Source: Candidatus Sulfotelmatobacter sp.
GTDB lineage: Bacteria; Acidobacteriota; Terriglobia; Terriglobales; SbA1
Direction: 5' to 3'
Length of the DNA stretch: 7,200 nt
NCBI GenBank assembly: GCA_030151135.1
Contig: JASLEQ010000790.1
Location: forward strand, 1-7,200
The notes below the pieces were generated by a model, which saw nothing but the letters and a program-made list of their open reading frames with translations, was not told the origin of the DNA and did no database searches. The translations under genes were made by a program, and so were the position numbers. Below, in pieces: positions 5,987-7,200 of the stretch (the first letter of the stretch is position 1; each line of letters opens with the position of its first letter).

Positions 5987-6835
5987 ATGAGCATTCAGAG
6001 AGTGGGAGTAGTGGGCGCGGGGACGATGGGGAACGGGATCGCGCATGTGTTCGCGCGCGGAGGATTCAGCGTTGTTCTATGCGACGTGGAACAGAAGTTC
6101 CTCGATCGCGGGCTGGGGACGATCTCGAAGAATCTTGATCGGGAAGTGGCGAAGAGCAAGATCACGGCTGCAGACAAAGATGCGGCGCTGGCGCGCATTC
6201 AGTCGGTAACGGATCGCAGCAAGTTGGCGGACTGTGATTTTGTAGTGGAGGCCGCGACCGAGAGATTTGAAATCAAGACGGAAATTTTTCGAGATCTGGA
6301 CCGGCTGACGCGGCCGGAGGTCATTCTCGCGTCGAATACATCGTCTATCTCAATCACGAAGCTGGCAGCGACTACAAAGCGTCCGGAAAAAGTCATCGGG
6401 ATGCACTTCTTCAACCCGGTGCCGGTGATGAAACTGGTGGAGGTGATTCGTGGGCTGGCGACTGCCCAGGAGACGTTTGAGGCGGTCCGTAATCTATCAG
6501 TGAAACTGGAGAAGACTCCGGTCGAGGTGAACGATGCTCCGGGCTTCGTTTCGAACCGGGTGCTGATGCCTCTGCTGAATGAGGCGATGTATGCCGTGAT
6601 GGAAGGCGTGGCTACGCCGGAAGCCGTGGATGAAGTTTTCAAGCTGGGCATGGCGCATCCGATGGGACCGCTGACTTTGGCGGATTTCATTGGGCTGGAT
6701 GTTTGTCTCGATATCATGCGCGTGTTGCAGAGCGGCCTGGGCGATCCGAAGTACCGGCCATGCCCGCTGTTAATCAAGATGGTGGATGCGGGATGGCTAG
6801 GACGGAAGAGTGGAAGAGGATTTTACACCTACTGA
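5987..6835 (+). CDS. hbd: 3-hydroxybutyryl-CoA dehydrogenase
   Basis: Cytosolic NAD(P)-dependent oxidoreductase interconverting (S)-3-hydroxyacyl-CoA and acetoacetyl-CoA/3-ketoacyl-CoA, in fatty-acid oxidation or butyrate/PHB-type metabolism. The 282-residue length matches monofunctional enzymes of this family. The Rossmann dinucleotide motif GAGTMGNG is at 10-17, with the acidic D33 ending the second strand. Family catalytic and substrate residues, aligned from the human short-chain enzyme, are all present: S119 in SNTSS, H140 in [17 protein letters not shown]152, and N190 in APGFVSNR. The C-terminal dimerisation domain (about 186-282) contains [18 protein letters not shown] and ends [11 protein letters not shown]. 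The ATG at 5987 is preferred over the in-frame GTG at 5984 because GAGAGG (5974-5979) is then 7 bases upstream. No thiolase, enoyl-CoA hydratase or acyl-CoA dehydrogenase lies within the window. A small membrane protein follows directly. Confidence 0.95.
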   Translation: MSIQRVGVVGAGTMGNGIAHVFARGGFSVVLCDVEQKFLDRGLGTISKNLDREVAKSKITAADKDAALARIQSVTDRSKLADCDFVVEAATERFEIKTEIFRDLDRLTRPEVILASNTSSISITKLAATTKRPEKVIGMHFFNPVPVMKLVEVIRGLATAQETFEAVRNLSVKLEKTPVEVNDAPGFVSNRVLMPLLNEAMYAVMEGVATPEAVDEVFKLGMAHPMGPLTLADFIGLDVCLDIMRVLQSGLGDPKYRPCPLLIKMVDAGWLGRKSGRGFYTY

Positions 6836-6838
6836 AGA

Positions 6839-7200
6839 TTGTCGATTGATGATTTGCCGATCGAAAAACGACAACACGATTGGTGGTGCTATCTTCTCGG
6901 GGCGGCTTGTGGCATAGCCACGGGATCGGCCGACGTGATCATAAACGATTTGCTATTCACGGCACTGCTGGTCGTGGCCTCCTGTATGTTCCTCGGCTTG
7001 TTGCGGCCGTGGTGGCCCTGGCGCTGGGTATTGACGGTGGGAATATTTATTCCGCTCACGGAATTGGCGGCGTACTTGTTGCTGACGGTGAAGCCGTCGC
7101 GCGCACAGGTGTACGGATCGTTTCTGGCATTTCTTCCCGGGTTCGCCGGGGCATACGGGGGATCGGTCATGCGCCGCGTGGCGCACAATCTAAAAGGACG
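6839..7200 (+). CDS. Unrecognised small multi-span membrane protein (partial, C-terminus off window)
   Basis: An open frame of 120 codons reaches the right edge without a stop. I do not recognise a family. The polar start (IDDLPIEKRQHDWW) is followed by hydrophobic segments near residues 18-34 (YLLGAACGIATG region), 37-54 (LLFTALLVVASCMFLGLL), 60-80 (WVLTVGIFIPLTELAAYLL) and 90-108 (YGSFLAFLPGFAGAYGG), with basic residues after the last one (VMRRVAHNLKG). It looks like an inner-membrane protein of three or four helices. The likely start is TTG at 6839, three bases after the dehydrogenase stop and in the same frame. No ribosome site is at a useful distance, so translation probably depends on ribosomes finishing the upstream gene. 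The next in-frame TTG (6851) is no better. Whether the frame ends soon after the edge is unknown. Confidence 0.6.
   Translation, partial: MSIDDLPIEKRQHDWWCYLLGAACGIATGSADVIINDLLFTALLVVASCMFLGLLRPWWPWRWVLTVGIFIPLTELAAYLLLTVKPSRAQVYGSFLAFLPGFAGAYGGSVMRRVAHNLKG

Noticed and set aside
5628..5987. 119-codon plus-strand open frame leading up to the dehydrogenase
   Set aside because: Its first half is antisense to the lipoprotein signal peptide and Ig-like domain, which have clear protein features; the rest is low in recognisable pattern and covers the intergenic region.
6199..6777. 192-codon minus-strand open frame opposite the dehydrogenase
   Set aside because: Antisense shadow of a gene whose catalytic motifs are all intact; no family features.

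Overview
The window looks like ordinary chromosome of an Acidobacteriota (Terriglobia / 'Koribacter'-like) bacterium with moderately high GC. The best lineage clue is the first gene. It is a BlaR1/M56-type membrane metalloprotease whose C-terminal part enters the DUF3738 (TIGR03435) domain, a fusion typical of Acidobacteriota. An exported lipoprotein with a bacterial Ig-like (BIG2-type) domain also fits. I see no tRNA, rRNA, CRISPR array, insertion sequence or phage gene, and no gene-free stretch longer than about 200 bases.

Layout. (1) 1-1812, minus strand: a BlaI/MecI/CopY-type repressor followed, with an 8-base overlap, by the M56-DUF3738 sensor protease, which runs off the left edge. A perfect 18-bp palindrome centred on TACATATGTA lies between the -35 and -10 of the repressor promoter, so the pair is probably self-repressed. 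(2) 1862-5123, amino-acid metabolism: a RidA-family enamine/imine deaminase (+), a convergent D-threonine aldolase/D-serine dehydratase-like fold-type III PLP enzyme (-), and a divergent APC-superfamily amino-acid permease (+). (3) 5184-5794, minus strand: a 53-codon remnant that reads as the extreme C-terminus of tryptophanase/tyrosine phenol-lyase, lying just downstream of the small Ig-like lipoprotein gene. (4) 5951-7200, plus strand: a complete 3-hydroxybutyryl-CoA dehydrogenase followed by a small unknown membrane protein. The latter begins three bases after the dehydrogenase stop, in the same frame, and runs off the right edge.

How the genes may work together. PLP enzymes of the D-serine dehydratase and tryptophanase types release or form 2-aminoacrylate-like enamines, which RidA proteins hydrolyse. 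The permease could supply or exchange the amino acids. The tryptophanase remnant suggests the locus once held a second amino-acid lyase beside the permease. This is inference from adjacency and family chemistry; these genes are not one operon. The most notable items are the tryptophanase fossil, which is easy to miss, and the promoter-embedded BlaI-type operator. I did not find evidence of a wholly new system.
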